This document shows, in pieces, positions 15,563 to 23,562 of a stretch of 26,582 nucleotides of DNA. Numbering within the stretch: the first letter of the stretch is position 1; every line of letters starts with the position of its first letter. The translations under genes and the position numbers were made by a program. Source of the stretch: Deltaproteobacteria bacterium. GTDB lineage: Bacteria; Desulfobacterota; DSM-4660; Desulfatiglandales; HGW-15. The notes beneath the pieces are model-generated. The model did not search any database and had not been told where the DNA came from. It was given only the letters and a program-made list of their open reading frames with translations. The DNA lies in contig JAFDIC010000009.1 in assembly GCA_019308525.1 (NCBI GenBank), positions 1-26,582 of the forward strand, in the 5' to 3' direction.

Positions 15563-15934
15563 ATGAAAAAGCTTATTGTAATTACCCTGGTTGTATTTTT
15601 TGTGGCAACCTCGGGCGCGGTAGGTATAGGCATTGCCAAGCTTACCAGCGTGGTTACGTATGCCGCAGATTTTTACGGAGACAACCTGGCGGGCAAGCTT
15701 CACGAAGATGTAAGGGACAGAGTCAAGGAAGACTTCATCCACGACTACAATTCGATGGTGAACATTGCCCGGGAAAAAGGCCTCGCCGGTTTTCTCGATG
15801 GCTATGACTACAACATTGTGGAACTGCGCCACTGCCTGGAGGACGAGGTTATAACCCAAAAAGAAGCCAAGGAGTGGAGCAGGAACTTCGAGAAGGCGGT
15901 CAAGGATAACGAAGATACGGAGTTGGTGAATTAA
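15563..15934 (+). CDS. Exported or membrane-anchored helical protein (123 aa)
   Basis: The product begins MKKLIVITLVVFFVATSGAV, a classic Sec signal or anchor. A possible cleavage site lies near YAA-D (about residue 35), though a retained anchor is equally possible. The rest is acidic and helical (KLHEDVRDRVKEDFIHDY, ITQKEAKEWSRNFEKAVKD), with a single Cys at 91. ATG 15563 follows AAAGGAGAAGG; an earlier in-frame ATG at 15539 would put charged residues before the signal and is unlikely. Its stop overlaps the start of the E2-like gene (TAATG), so the two are coupled. No family recognised. Confidence 0.7.
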   Translation: MKKLIVITLVVFFVATSGAVGIGIAKLTSVVTYAADFYGDNLAGKLHEDVRDRVKEDFIHDYNSMVNIAREKGLAGFLDGYDYNIVELRHCLEDEVITQKEAKEWSRNFEKAVKDNEDTELVN

Positions 15935-15949
15935 TGCTAGTAGCATTAA
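15931..15949. promoter_or_regulatory. Perfect palindrome over the E2-like gene start
   Basis: TTAATGCTAGTAGCATTAA is a 9-bp perfect inverted repeat with one central base. It contains the stop of the preceding gene and the first ATG (15934), and its right edge runs into a second in-frame ATG (15949). It may serve as a translational hairpin that hides the coupled start, or as a protein-binding site in DNA. Confidence 0.4.
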
Positions 15950-16416
15950 TGAAAGGCTTGATCGTCGTTGCCATGATTTGGTTGGCCATATGGGCCTTAA
16001 AGAACCTCAGAGGCCCTAAGAAGGAGTCGAAAAAAATGCGCCTGGAATTTTTCAATGACCCTTACGAAGAAGACCGCCGGCTCATGGCCGAGGAAGCTCC
16101 CTTTGCCCGGGAGATCGAGCTTGATGGAAAACCGGCATGGATCGAAGAGGTTGAGGACCCGGTTTACGGAGACCAGTTCGTGCTGGTCTATGGCTATGGC
16201 GGCGTGCATGGCCGTGGAGCATTCGTGGTCGAACCCAATTACGATTGGGATAAATACGACGGCCATGAGATTCACATGTACACCATGAGCGGAGATAACG
16301 AAATCTGCTTGGGCGACCGCGAGTTCGATATTCTTACAACCAGGGCTCGTGCTCACGTCTGGGTTGCCGGCATTGCCCACTGGCTCAGGACGGGAAAATT
16401 CCCGTTTAACGACTGA
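15934..16416 (+). CDS. E2-like ubiquitin-conjugating protein, optional membrane anchor
   Basis: The C-terminal 120 residues follow the E2/UBC-like plan: beta strands (DQFVLVYGYG, GRGAFVVEP), a His-containing turn (HEIHMYTMSGD), the active-site-like EICLG with Cys125, then a helix rich in Trp ending HWLRTGKFPF, as in several bacterial E2 families. The first 24 residues are a hydrophobic helix (MKGLIVVAMIWLAIWAL), so the full product would be tethered to the membrane. ATG 16036 (residue 35) has its own strong AAGGAG site and would yield a soluble 126-aa form. The E2 would receive the modifier from the E1-like protein encoded 865 bases further on. The assignment rests on pattern reading; the Cys, the strands and the E1 and JAMM neighbours together make it likely. 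Confidence 0.65.
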   Translation: MLVALMKGLIVVAMIWLAIWALKNLRGPKKESKKMRLEFFNDPYEEDRRLMAEEAPFAREIELDGKPAWIEEVEDPVYGDQFVLVYGYGGVHGRGAFVVEPNYDWDKYDGHEIHMYTMSGDNEICLGDREFDILTTRARAHVWVAGIAHWLRTGKFPFND

Positions 16417-16427
16417 AGGTCCGGCCA

Positions 16428-17261
16428 ATGGATAAAGAGCTATATACCCAAAGCTTTACGGGTCAGGTGGGGATCACCCGCGACTGCCTCGTCCAGATCG
16501 AGCCGGTAACGAATTTGCGGCCGGAGGAGGGGGGCATTCTCTTTCGGCGCGACGGCTTCAGCACCTTTTGCGGCTTCATCCACGACCAGCGAGCTCGCAA
16601 GAGTGCCACCGAGTACTGGCCGAACCCTGATTTTATCGAGCCGGTTTCCATAGACCTGGAAGACAAAGGCTTTAAAGTCAACGGCGTGGTTCATTCACAC
16701 CCTGCCAGTTTCTTCCACTATTCCGAGGGAGACCGACAGGCGGGAGCGAGCTGGCTGCGGTTGAACGAGGCAATGGACGAGTTCTACATCGGGGTAATGG
16801 TGCGCAATGGAGCATCAGGCGGGATCGGGCTGCCTGTTGGGAAAATGAATCTGAGGATCTGGAAGGCTCATAGAAAAGAGCCGGCCAGGTTCGAGGAGAT
16901 AGAGCCGGTTGTAGTGGATAACGAAGAGGCCTTCCCAATCAAGGATGAACATCAAGCTCCTGCCGAAAAACAGCAGTTCCTCAAGGGAACGGACTTGAAG
17001 GAAATCTCTAAGGCGGCGAAAGCTAAAATTCACGTCTTTGAAGCGAACGTGGCAGGTAAATCTATACAAGGCCTGAGCGTCAAAGGCAAGGATCGAGAGG
17101 TAATAATCCTTTTACCTTCGGAGTTTCCTATATTCGGGCCGGTTGTGCTTTTGGACTTTGGTGCTTTGACCGAGCAGATGCCCTTTTGCTGGTCCTTTGA
17201 GTCAACCGCCAGTATCAGCGAGCGGTTGTCAAGACTTATCAAGATGGCCCTCAGGTATTGA
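16428..17261 (+). CDS. JAMM/MPN+ metallopeptidase with E2/RWD-like C-terminal domain
   Basis: The 277-aa product has a complete JAMM zinc motif, HSHPASFFHYSEGD: His89, His91, Ser99 and Asp102. EEGGILF (Glu33/34) supplies the catalytic Glu. This is the fold of deubiquitinases and of prokaryotic JAB proteins that process or remove ubiquitin-like modifiers. The C-terminal 85 residues (IHVFEAN, EVIILLPSEFPIFGPVVLLDF, then Trp and two helices) resemble a UBC/RWD domain without a clear active-site Cys; C254 in MPFCW is a possible exception. The gene lies 11 bases after the E2-like gene and 19 before the E1-like gene. It would trim a modifier precursor or reverse conjugation. Confidence 0.85.
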   Translation: MDKELYTQSFTGQVGITRDCLVQIEPVTNLRPEEGGILFRRDGFSTFCGFIHDQRARKSATEYWPNPDFIEPVSIDLEDKGFKVNGVVHSHPASFFHYSEGDRQAGASWLRLNEAMDEFYIGVMVRNGASGGIGLPVGKMNLRIWKAHRKEPARFEEIEPVVVDNEEAFPIKDEHQAPAEKQQFLKGTDLKEISKAAKAKIHVFEANVAGKSIQGLSVKGKDREVIILLPSEFPIFGPVVLLDFGALTEQMPFCWSFESTASISERLSRLIKMALRY

Positions 17262-17280
17262 GCTCATGAGGGGAAATGCA

Positions 17281-18372
17281 ATGGAATACTTAATCTTCAA
17301 GGAAGTTCAGGAAGGGTTAAAGAGATCAGTCGAGACCCTGGTCGGCAATCCTCCCAGGGTGCCGGGCTATGGATGGATAGTCGATAAATTGGCGATGGTA
17401 GTTTCATTCGATCCGTCCATCTCGGACCTTTTAGGGCTCGAGCATATCGGGGACCTCGGCTACTTGAGGACAAAGGATGAAACCATTCTCCACGTCAACG
17501 GCGTTAAAACGCAGTATCAGACCATGAGCTTCTTCGAAGAGCTGACCAAAAGGACTGTAGAGTTGTGCCCAAGCGTGAATTCGGCCGGCGTGACATGCAT
17601 CGGTAACGGCGCGGCCTCGCAGCTCTATGAAGGCCTGGTGAGATCGGGCATAGGACGCATGAATCTCATTGACAAGGACCGGGTCGAGCTTAAAAACCTG
17701 GCTCGCCAGGGATGGACGATCCATGACTTGAACAAATCAAAGGTCAATGTCTCCAGAAAGAGGTTCTTAAGCATCAATCCCTTTCTTGATTTACTGGCGC
17801 TCTATTGCGATGTTTGCGATTTCAGCGAGGAGGGTCTCAAAAGCCTTATCGGAAATGACCAGGCGATTATCGTAGCGATTGACGAAGAGAGGGGTAAGAG
17901 TTTCATCAACAAGGCCACTTATCCTCTGGGGAAGCCGACCATCTATCTCGGGCTTTGGGAAAAGGCCCATGCCGGCGAGATGGTGGTGGTGCTCCCCGGC
18001 AAGACCCCCTGTTATCGCTGCATCATGGAATCTCGATTTGAGGGTCTGGGCCCGGATGAAGTTCCTCATGGCGGGAAGGCCCAGCTCGGGCTTATCGGGG
18101 ATTGCCACTTCCTGGACGCTCTTGCGCTGAAGATCGCCCTGGCTTTTTGCACAAGCGATATGGATATGAGGAAGCGCTGGGAGGATCATCTCGTAAATAA
18201 CTGCCTGGTCCTGGCCAAGCAGGACCCGGGCTTTCAGGGTTTTGATGGAGAGGATTTGTTCGCGGAAGCATTCGGAGATAACCCGGCGTTCTTCTCCTAC
18301 GAGACCCTCTGGTTGAATCCTCATGCCTGGCGCGATCCCAACTGCCCGGTTTGTGGAGATCGAGCTTCATAA
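17281..18372 (+). CDS. ThiF/E1-like adenylyltransferase
   Basis: The 363-aa product has a Rossmann core starting GVTCIGNGAASQ (glycine motif 108-113), then NLIDKDRVELKNLARQ (Asp131, Asp133, Arg142), Lys152 and Asp201 in IIVAIDEER, the residues that bind ATP and magnesium in ThiF/MoeB/E1 proteins. Two CxxC pairs, PCYRC (244, 247) and CPVC (355, 358), make the usual zinc site. Candidate catalytic cysteines are C275 (GLIGDCHF) and C290. The first 100 residues form an extra domain I cannot assign. It would adenylate the C-terminus of a small modifier and pass it to an E2. ATG 17281 has GAGGGG six bases upstream. E1, E2 and JAMM genes side by side mark a ubiquitin-like system rather than thiamine or molybdopterin synthesis. 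Confidence 0.88.
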   Translation: MEYLIFKEVQEGLKRSVETLVGNPPRVPGYGWIVDKLAMVVSFDPSISDLLGLEHIGDLGYLRTKDETILHVNGVKTQYQTMSFFEELTKRTVELCPSVNSAGVTCIGNGAASQLYEGLVRSGIGRMNLIDKDRVELKNLARQGWTIHDLNKSKVNVSRKRFLSINPFLDLLALYCDVCDFSEEGLKSLIGNDQAIIVAIDEERGKSFINKATYPLGKPTIYLGLWEKAHAGEMVVVLPGKTPCYRCIMESRFEGLGPDEVPHGGKAQLGLIGDCHFLDALALKIALAFCTSDMDMRKRWEDHLVNNCLVLAKQDPGFQGFDGEDLFAEAFGDNPAFFSYETLWLNPHAWRDPNCPVCGDRAS

Positions 18373-18425
18373 CGATCATTCACAAGACATAACACCACAA
18401 TAAATCCCGAAACAGGAGAATGAAA

Positions 18426-18830
18426 ATGTCTTCTACTCAGGAAATAAATCAACCTGGGGATGCCCAGGGTGCGGCCATTCATTACAAGCAATGGTACGAG
18501 ATGGACCCCGTGAGGAAGGAGCTGGAGGACAGGGCATTTCAGGACCGGGGCTTTGAAAGCAACATCCTGCCCGACGGCCGCGTGGTTTACCTCCAGGAAT
18601 TTCCGCGAGAGGACTCCATTGAAATAATGGTCGTCCTCGATTGGCTTTTTCCTCTCAAGCCTCCGAGCGTTTTCGTGGAGAATCTGCCCGAAGGCCTGGC
18701 CATGCCGTTCGAGGCTGATGGGAGCGTGCAGGTGTTTAATTTGAATAGACCCTGGTCTCCTGAGTACACGGCATCCATTTCAGTGGACTACTTCGAGGAA
18801 GACCTGCAAGCCGCCCTTGAGGGCGAGTAA
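18426..18830 (+). CDS. E2-fold variant without catalytic Cys (UEV-like)
   Basis: The 134-aa product shows an E2-type core: IEIMVVLDWLFPLKPPSVFVE (strands plus the Pro-Pro turn, 66-85), then DGSVQVFNLNRPWSPEY, which lines up with the E2 active-site segment. The Cys place appears to be Gln102. The protein contains no Cys at all. This is how ubiquitin E2 variants look, which help an active E2 choose its substrate or chain type. ATG 18426 is used because AGGAG is seven bases upstream; ATG 18420 is too close. It follows the E1-like gene after 53 bases. An RWD-like role is the alternative. Confidence 0.6.
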   Translation: MSSTQEINQPGDAQGAAIHYKQWYEMDPVRKELEDRAFQDRGFESNILPDGRVVYLQEFPREDSIEIMVVLDWLFPLKPPSVFVENLPEGLAMPFEADGSVQVFNLNRPWSPEYTASISVDYFEEDLQAALEGE

Positions 18831-18844
18831 AAGGAGGCGCCGAG

Positions 18845-19243
18845 ATGCTTGTAGTTACACGCTGTGGCCGATGCCGGGAGAACTTCGTTATCCACTTTGA
18901 AAGAACCGATGGAGGGAAGTATGCGGCCGGCCGCACTTTCCCCCTGGACCCCGGCGAGGGGGACGGACTTGCAGAAGAGGCATACAAGTTTTCAAACCTG
19001 ACCTTTGCTCATTACCAGGGTTGTCCTTATTGCGGGTCGGTCCACCTCGTTCATTGCGGCAGGTGTGGCGAGCTTACTTGCCAGGGAGCGGTTCTCAAAC
19101 TCTTTAAATTCAAACATTGGAGATGCTCCTGGTGTAACAATTCCGGCCTGATCAGGGGGCATTTTAATTCGCTGAACGGGATGAGTGATCTTGGTTCCGC
19201 CAAGAAGGCCAAGAAATCGAAAGCAAAACTCAAGGCCAAGTAA
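18845..19243 (+). CDS. Multi-CxxC zinc protein with Lys-rich tail
   Basis: The 132-aa product has four CxxC pairs (C7/C10, C60/C63, C71/C74, C94/C97) plus C79, and histidines at 67 and 70. The central part, GCPYCGSVHLVHCGRCGELTC, and the later HWRCSWC could hold two zinc ions in a ribbon or treble-clef arrangement. The last 14 residues are nearly all Lys and Ala (KKAKKSKAKLKAK). AGGAGG lies seven bases upstream of ATG 18845. Next to E1- and E2-like genes it may be an adaptor or a RING-like ligase, but the spacing does not fit the classic RING pattern, and a nucleic-acid-binding zinc ribbon is as likely. Confidence 0.6.
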   Translation: MLVVTRCGRCRENFVIHFERTDGGKYAAGRTFPLDPGEGDGLAEEAYKFSNLTFAHYQGCPYCGSVHLVHCGRCGELTCQGAVLKLFKFKHWRCSWCNNSGLIRGHFNSLNGMSDLGSAKKAKKSKAKLKAK

Positions 19244-19268
19244 GCCTGGAGAGGAAAGGAGTAAAGCC

Positions 19269-20387
19269 ATGAAGAACCTGAAACTTATCGTCGTTATGAT
19301 CGCAACTGTTTTTCTGGGGGCGACTTTCGACCCGAATCATCCTCAAGAAGATCGCGGCGCACCTGTGCCCTCGCAAAAGAACCAGTATCTTGGGAGTTGC
19401 TCTGGATACCACGTTCTAATCGATCCTCTGGGATCAAAGGCCCCGGGTTTCGGATGGGAGTGGACCGTCAACTATCGCTATATTCCAATGAGCAAGCCGG
19501 GCAAGATCACCATCTGGCACTTCTTTAGCCCTGACTGTCATCATTGTGAGGTTGAAATGCCCGCCCTGGATGCTTTTTATCGGGTTCATAAAAATGAAGT
19601 TCATCTTATTGCATTCGGGGTTGGTCAAAATAACCACAGAAAGGCTTTAGCTGAATATAGAAAGAAGCAGCGGCTCAGCATGAATATCTTGCCTCAAGAC
19701 GAGGTTGACGTAAATAGCCCGGCATTTGTTATGGGGGTATTTGTCCCGCATCTCATCGGCAATGGACCCGAGGGCTATTGGGAATCCTCTATCCCCGTTA
19801 CTTTCATTATCGACCAGGAGGGCATTGTAAGGTTCATTATTCGCCGCAGAGGAGATTGGTCTGATACTTCCCTTGAGTCCATCTTTATTCAGGAGCTCAC
19901 CGGAAAGCAAGATGCGGCCAGCCGTGATCTTGAGGAGTATCTGACTGCAATGAAAGACCGTCCGGCCAACGATCAAAATTCTGCTGCCTGGACCATGGCC
20001 GTGTCCCAGTATCACCTCGAAGAGGCAAAAGGCCTTGCTGAAAGAGCGGTGGCCCAGGAGCAGGACAATCCATTTTACCTGGGCACTCTGGGCACTATTC
20101 AATATCTGTTCGGGGAATACGATGAGGCCCTGGTTACTCTTGAGAAGGCCATTGCATTGCACTCGGACGATGATCCCAAGGCCGTGGATACCTTTTATCT
20201 CGGTCTCACGTATTTCGCCCAGGGCGACTACTGCAACGCCAAGCGCTTTTTAACCAAGAGCCTGGAACTCGATGATAACTCCGCTTACGCGGTTTACGCA
20301 ATTGGGGTTCTCATCGACATGGAAAGAATGGAGGTTGGTCTTGGGACCTGCCTGCATCAAACCGAATCCAAACCGATTTCTTTGTAA
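19269..20387 (+). CDS. Exported thioredoxin-fold protein with TPR repeats
   Basis: The 372-aa product has an N-terminal signal (MKNLKLIVVMIATVFLGATF). A TlpA/AhpC-like thioredoxin domain follows, with FFSPDCHHCEVEMP (redox pair C90-C93) and the cis-Pro segment SSIPVTFIIDQEG. The C-terminal third is TPR-like (AVAQEQDNPFYLGTLGTIQY, YDEALVTLEKAIALH, AKRFLTKSLELD). It would act in the periplasm, passing or receiving electrons to Cys partners, with the TPR part for docking. GGAG lies upstream of ATG 19269. It is encoded in line with the conjugation genes and the exported propeller-like protein, so it may mature disulfides of these or of the small Cys-rich proteins. Confidence 0.82.
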   Translation: MKNLKLIVVMIATVFLGATFDPNHPQEDRGAPVPSQKNQYLGSCSGYHVLIDPLGSKAPGFGWEWTVNYRYIPMSKPGKITIWHFFSPDCHHCEVEMPALDAFYRVHKNEVHLIAFGVGQNNHRKALAEYRKKQRLSMNILPQDEVDVNSPAFVMGVFVPHLIGNGPEGYWESSIPVTFIIDQEGIVRFIIRRRGDWSDTSLESIFIQELTGKQDAASRDLEEYLTAMKDRPANDQNSAAWTMAVSQYHLEEAKGLAERAVAQEQDNPFYLGTLGTIQYLFGEYDEALVTLEKAIALHSDDDPKAVDTFYLGLTYFAQGDYCNAKRFLTKSLELDDNSAYAVYAIGVLIDMERMEVGLGTCLHQTESKPISL

Positions 20388-20425
20388 ATGATCGCACTCG
20401 CTTATTCATGGAGGAGGGTCAAGAA

Positions 20426-22057
20426 ATGGAAAAGAAAGGGATCAGGATTGTATTCCTGGCGGCAATCGCATTGAGTCTTTTGGGCCTGGCCTGCGCCGAG
20501 GACGGAAGCCACAACGCCTATAACCAGACAGATGATTGGCAACTGGAGCCTTCCGGCTTGGCGGCTTCCACTGTCTCCGGCGCTTCCAACGGACAAACTG
20601 CACAACAGAAAAATCGAAAGCCTTCGGACCTGACAGCTGCCGCGGTGTCCAGCACCCAGGTCAACTTGTCCTGGCAGGACAATTCTTATGAGGAGCTCGG
20701 ATTCGTGGTGGAAAGGAGAATCGGAGGCAGGGGAAAGTATCTCGAGGTGGGAGTGGTAGACGCCAATTCCACGACTTTCTCTGACGTCAACCTCACTCCG
20801 AACACTATGTATTCCTACAGGGTTTATGCATTCACCGAGCGTTACCGCTCGGGATACTCCAATGTGGCAAGTGTCACTACTCCGGTCCCCGGCTGGGTTA
20901 CATATGGAAGCAACCCTATCAGCGAATCGGTGATAAGACATCCCGCTCCTCTGGCTTTGGACCCTGATGATCGGCCGGTTGTCGCCTGGACAACTACAAA
21001 CAAAGATATCTATCTCAAAGCATGGGATGGCGATACCTGGGGCGAATTGGGAGGATCGGCCTCCGGAAGCGGGATATCAACTTCCAGCGGAAATTGGGGA
21101 GACGTGGCCTTGGCCGTGGATTCTTCAGGCAGGCCATTGGTCGCCTGGGCAACCGGGGCCCATGATATCTACCTCAAGAAATGGGACGGATCGTCCTGGA
21201 ATGAAATCGGAGGTTCCGCTACCGGAAACGGGATTTCCTATGGCCATGACTATGGTGCGAATCTCCAACCCGTCCTGGCTCTGGATTCACATGATAATCC
21301 TGTGGTGGCCTGGGAATATGATTGCTGGCATACATATCTCAGGAAATTCAACGGCGCCTATTGGGAGGGCGTGATAAATTCGGACGTGGGCCGAGGTGTC
21401 TTCGGTTCATCTCATGGCTGCTCCTATCCCTGGGGTCGTGCCCTGGCTCTGGACGCCAACGATGTTCCTTATCTGGCCACGGATTTCATGATAGCTCCCA
21501 GCTACACCTTTCATGCCTATCTGAAACGCGCGAATGAAGTCTTGTGGACATGGGAGGAGCTGGACGGCTCGGCCACGGGCCTGGGCATTTCCGGGGAAGC
21601 GCCTCAGCTTAACTGGCTGCTGGTGGATATGGCCTTGGACTCGAACGGATATCCCTGTGTGACCTGGATGTCCCAGGTCACGGGCAATAGCGAAATCTAT
21701 CTCAAGTGCTGGGATGGAGTTGAGTGGTATGAAGTCGGCGGCTCGGCCACCCAGGGCGGAATTTCTAACAGCGGGGGATCATGGTGTCCGTCAATTGCTA
21801 TTGACGACTCTGACCGCATTTTTGTCGCCTGGCGAGGATTCGTGGGCAACAAGAACAACATCTATCTCAGGTTTTGGGACGGCTACGCCTGGCAGGAATT
21901 AGGAGGCTCGGCCTCAGAAGGCGGGGTGTCAAATTCCGAAAATTATTATGCTCTTTATCCCTCGCTGGCGCTTGATTCCCGAGGCAATCCCGTCGTCAGC
22001 TGGATTGAAGGTTCCTGGCAGAATTTCAAGGTCCATGTCAAGAGATGGCAGCCCTAA
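20426..22057 (+). CDS. Exported fibronectin-III plus seven-repeat propeller-like protein
   Basis: The 543-aa product has a signal ending LLGLACAED, which could be a loose lipobox or a normal cleavage site. A fibronectin type III domain follows at about 52-135 (PSDLTAAAVSSTQVNLSW ... YSYRVYAFTER). Then come seven units with a core like LALDSxGxPVVAW and WDGxxWxExGGSAxGxGIS, the number needed for a closed seven-blade propeller. ATG 20426 is chosen because GGAGGAGG precedes it; ATG 20408 is upstream of that site. It is probably a surface or periplasmic binding protein. Its end lies 35 bases before the MoxR-like gene. The ligand is unknown. Confidence 0.8.
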   Translation: MEKKGIRIVFLAAIALSLLGLACAEDGSHNAYNQTDDWQLEPSGLAASTVSGASNGQTAQQKNRKPSDLTAAAVSSTQVNLSWQDNSYEELGFVVERRIGGRGKYLEVGVVDANSTTFSDVNLTPNTMYSYRVYAFTERYRSGYSNVASVTTPVPGWVTYGSNPISESVIRHPAPLALDPDDRPVVAWTTTNKDIYLKAWDGDTWGELGGSASGSGISTSSGNWGDVALAVDSSGRPLVAWATGAHDIYLKKWDGSSWNEIGGSATGNGISYGHDYGANLQPVLALDSHDNPVVAWEYDCWHTYLRKFNGAYWEGVINSDVGRGVFGSSHGCSYPWGRALALDANDVPYLATDFMIAPSYTFHAYLKRANEVLWTWEELDGSATGLGISGEAPQLNWLLVDMALDSNGYPCVTWMSQVTGNSEIYLKCWDGVEWYEVGGSATQGGISNSGGSWCPSIAIDDSDRIFVAWRGFVGNKNNIYLRFWDGYAWQELGGSASEGGVSNSENYYALYPSLALDSRGNPVVSWIEGSWQNFKVHVKRWQP

Positions 22058-22092
22058 CCCAAGCCAGAGACCCAATAAAGGAGTTCAATCGA

Positions 22093-23562
22093 ATGAACCG
22101 TTCAATTCTAAGAGACCTTGGCTTTGTCGGCCTCGAGTCCATAGAGAACTCGATCATGGCCGGTCTCGTGACAGGTGATCCTGTCCTCTTAGTGGGAACT
22201 CACGGATCGGCCAAGACCGCCCTGGTCCGCACCTTGGCCGAAGCAATGGGGCTCGAGTACTGGGCATACGACTCCTCCAAGGCCCTGTTCGAGGACATGA
22301 TCGGGTTCCCGGACCCGGGCAAGCTCCTTTCCGGCTCGGTGGACTACGTGCCTACGCCTCTCTCGATCTGGGACAAGGAGTTTATCCTGATAGACGAGAT
22401 CTCCCGGGCCGCGCCCTCCATGCAGAACAAATGGCTTGAGGTGATCAGGTCCCGCCAGGTCATGGGCAAGCCTTTAGCGAGCCTCAAGTTCATCTTTGCG
22501 GCCATGAATCCACCCGGTTACCTGGGCGCTTATCCCCTGGATACGGCCCTGGCGTCCCGGTTCGCCTTTATCATCGAGATGCCCGAAGCCAAGGAGATGG
22601 ACGATGACGAGCTGAAGGACGTCATCACCACCGTTACCCACGATGATGCATCAATGGCTCGCAAAGTGATCACCAGGCTGCCGGAATACAGGTGCATCAA
22701 ATCCACAACTCGCACGGGAAAGGCCATACAAGAGCTGATCGAAAAAGCCCGGGCAGAACTTCCCAGGCTATATAAGAGCCACGGCCCGCGGGTATCCGAG
22801 TACGTCAAGCTGGTTTCCCTCCAACTCCGGCTGAAGGAAATCCATCTTGACGGCCGCCGGCTGGGGATGATCTATCGAAACATCCTGGGGGTATTGGCGG
22901 TGGAAAAATCGAAAGGCGCCAAGGTTAACGAGGAGGAGCTGCTGTTTGATACCCTCCTTCGGAGCCTTCCTTTGAAGGCGCTTGGTATGGAGGTCTCCAA
23001 CGAGAACTTCTATCCCTGCCATTACCTGGCGTATCAGTCTGCTTTTGAAGGCAGCACCAGCTGCAAGGTGGCCCTGGCCGGGATCGTGGGCAAATCCGAC
23101 ATCTTGAAGGCGATCCAAAACTATCAGGACAACATTGAGACCTTGAACGAGGAGGACCACCACGAGGTGCTCAATTACATCATAGAAAGGTTCAAGGCCG
23201 CACAGAACGAAGAGAAGGCAAAGCCATTTATTGCTCTCCTTAGATTCATAAAAACCGCCCGCCATCACAATGGCCTGGTTCCGCCGGATGTGATCGCGCG
23301 GGCCCTGGAACAATACAGAAACGTTACCGGCATCTCGTTATTGAGCGCCAACGAGTATCAAGACCTCATCGAGGATGAAGATGATGGAATCAAAGTCAAC
23401 TTTGACGATCCGTGCGAGAATCTCTGCCTGCGGCTCTCTATCGAGATCAATCGTGAGAGCCTGGGAAGCAAGAGCTACATCAACGATGATTCCGTCAAGG
23501 CCACCTATCAAAAGTTGATCGAGGTATTGAGACCGCTACTCACGAGGGAGTTCGAAAAATGA
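22093..23562 (+). CDS. MoxR-type AAA+ ATPase
   Basis: The 489-aa product has Walker A GTHGSAKT (35-42), Walker B FILIDE (Asp101, Glu102), sensor-1 Asn139 in IFAAMNPPG and an Arg-finger region LASRFAFIIEMPE. This is the MoxR/RavA-like arrangement. The C-terminal 250 residues form an extra helical domain. ATG 22093 is supported by AAAGGAG; ATG 22045 overlaps the previous gene and has no site. MoxR ATPases usually work with a VWA protein to remodel or activate a target complex, and such a protein is encoded two genes further on. The next gene overlaps by four bases. Confidence 0.88.
   Translation: MNRSILRDLGFVGLESIENSIMAGLVTGDPVLLVGTHGSAKTALVRTLAEAMGLEYWAYDSSKALFEDMIGFPDPGKLLSGSVDYVPTPLSIWDKEFILIDEISRAAPSMQNKWLEVIRSRQVMGKPLASLKFIFAAMNPPGYLGAYPLDTALASRFAFIIEMPEAKEMDDDELKDVITTVTHDDASMARKVITRLPEYRCIKSTTRTGKAIQELIEKARAELPRLYKSHGPRVSEYVKLVSLQLRLKEIHLDGRRLGMIYRNILGVLAVEKSKGAKVNEEELLFDTLLRSLPLKALGMEVSNENFYPCHYLAYQSAFEGSTSCKVALAGIVGKSDILKAIQNYQDNIETLNEEDHHEVLNYIIERFKAAQNEEKAKPFIALLRFIKTARHHNGLVPPDVIARALEQYRNVTGISLLSANEYQDLIEDEDDGIKVNFDDPCENLCLRLSIEINRESLGSKSYINDDSVKATYQKLIEVLRPLLTREFEK

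Noticed and set aside
22045..22092. Upstream ATG as start of the MoxR-like gene
   Set aside because: It overlaps the propeller gene and has no Shine-Dalgarno sequence, while ATG 22093 has AAAGGAG at good distance.
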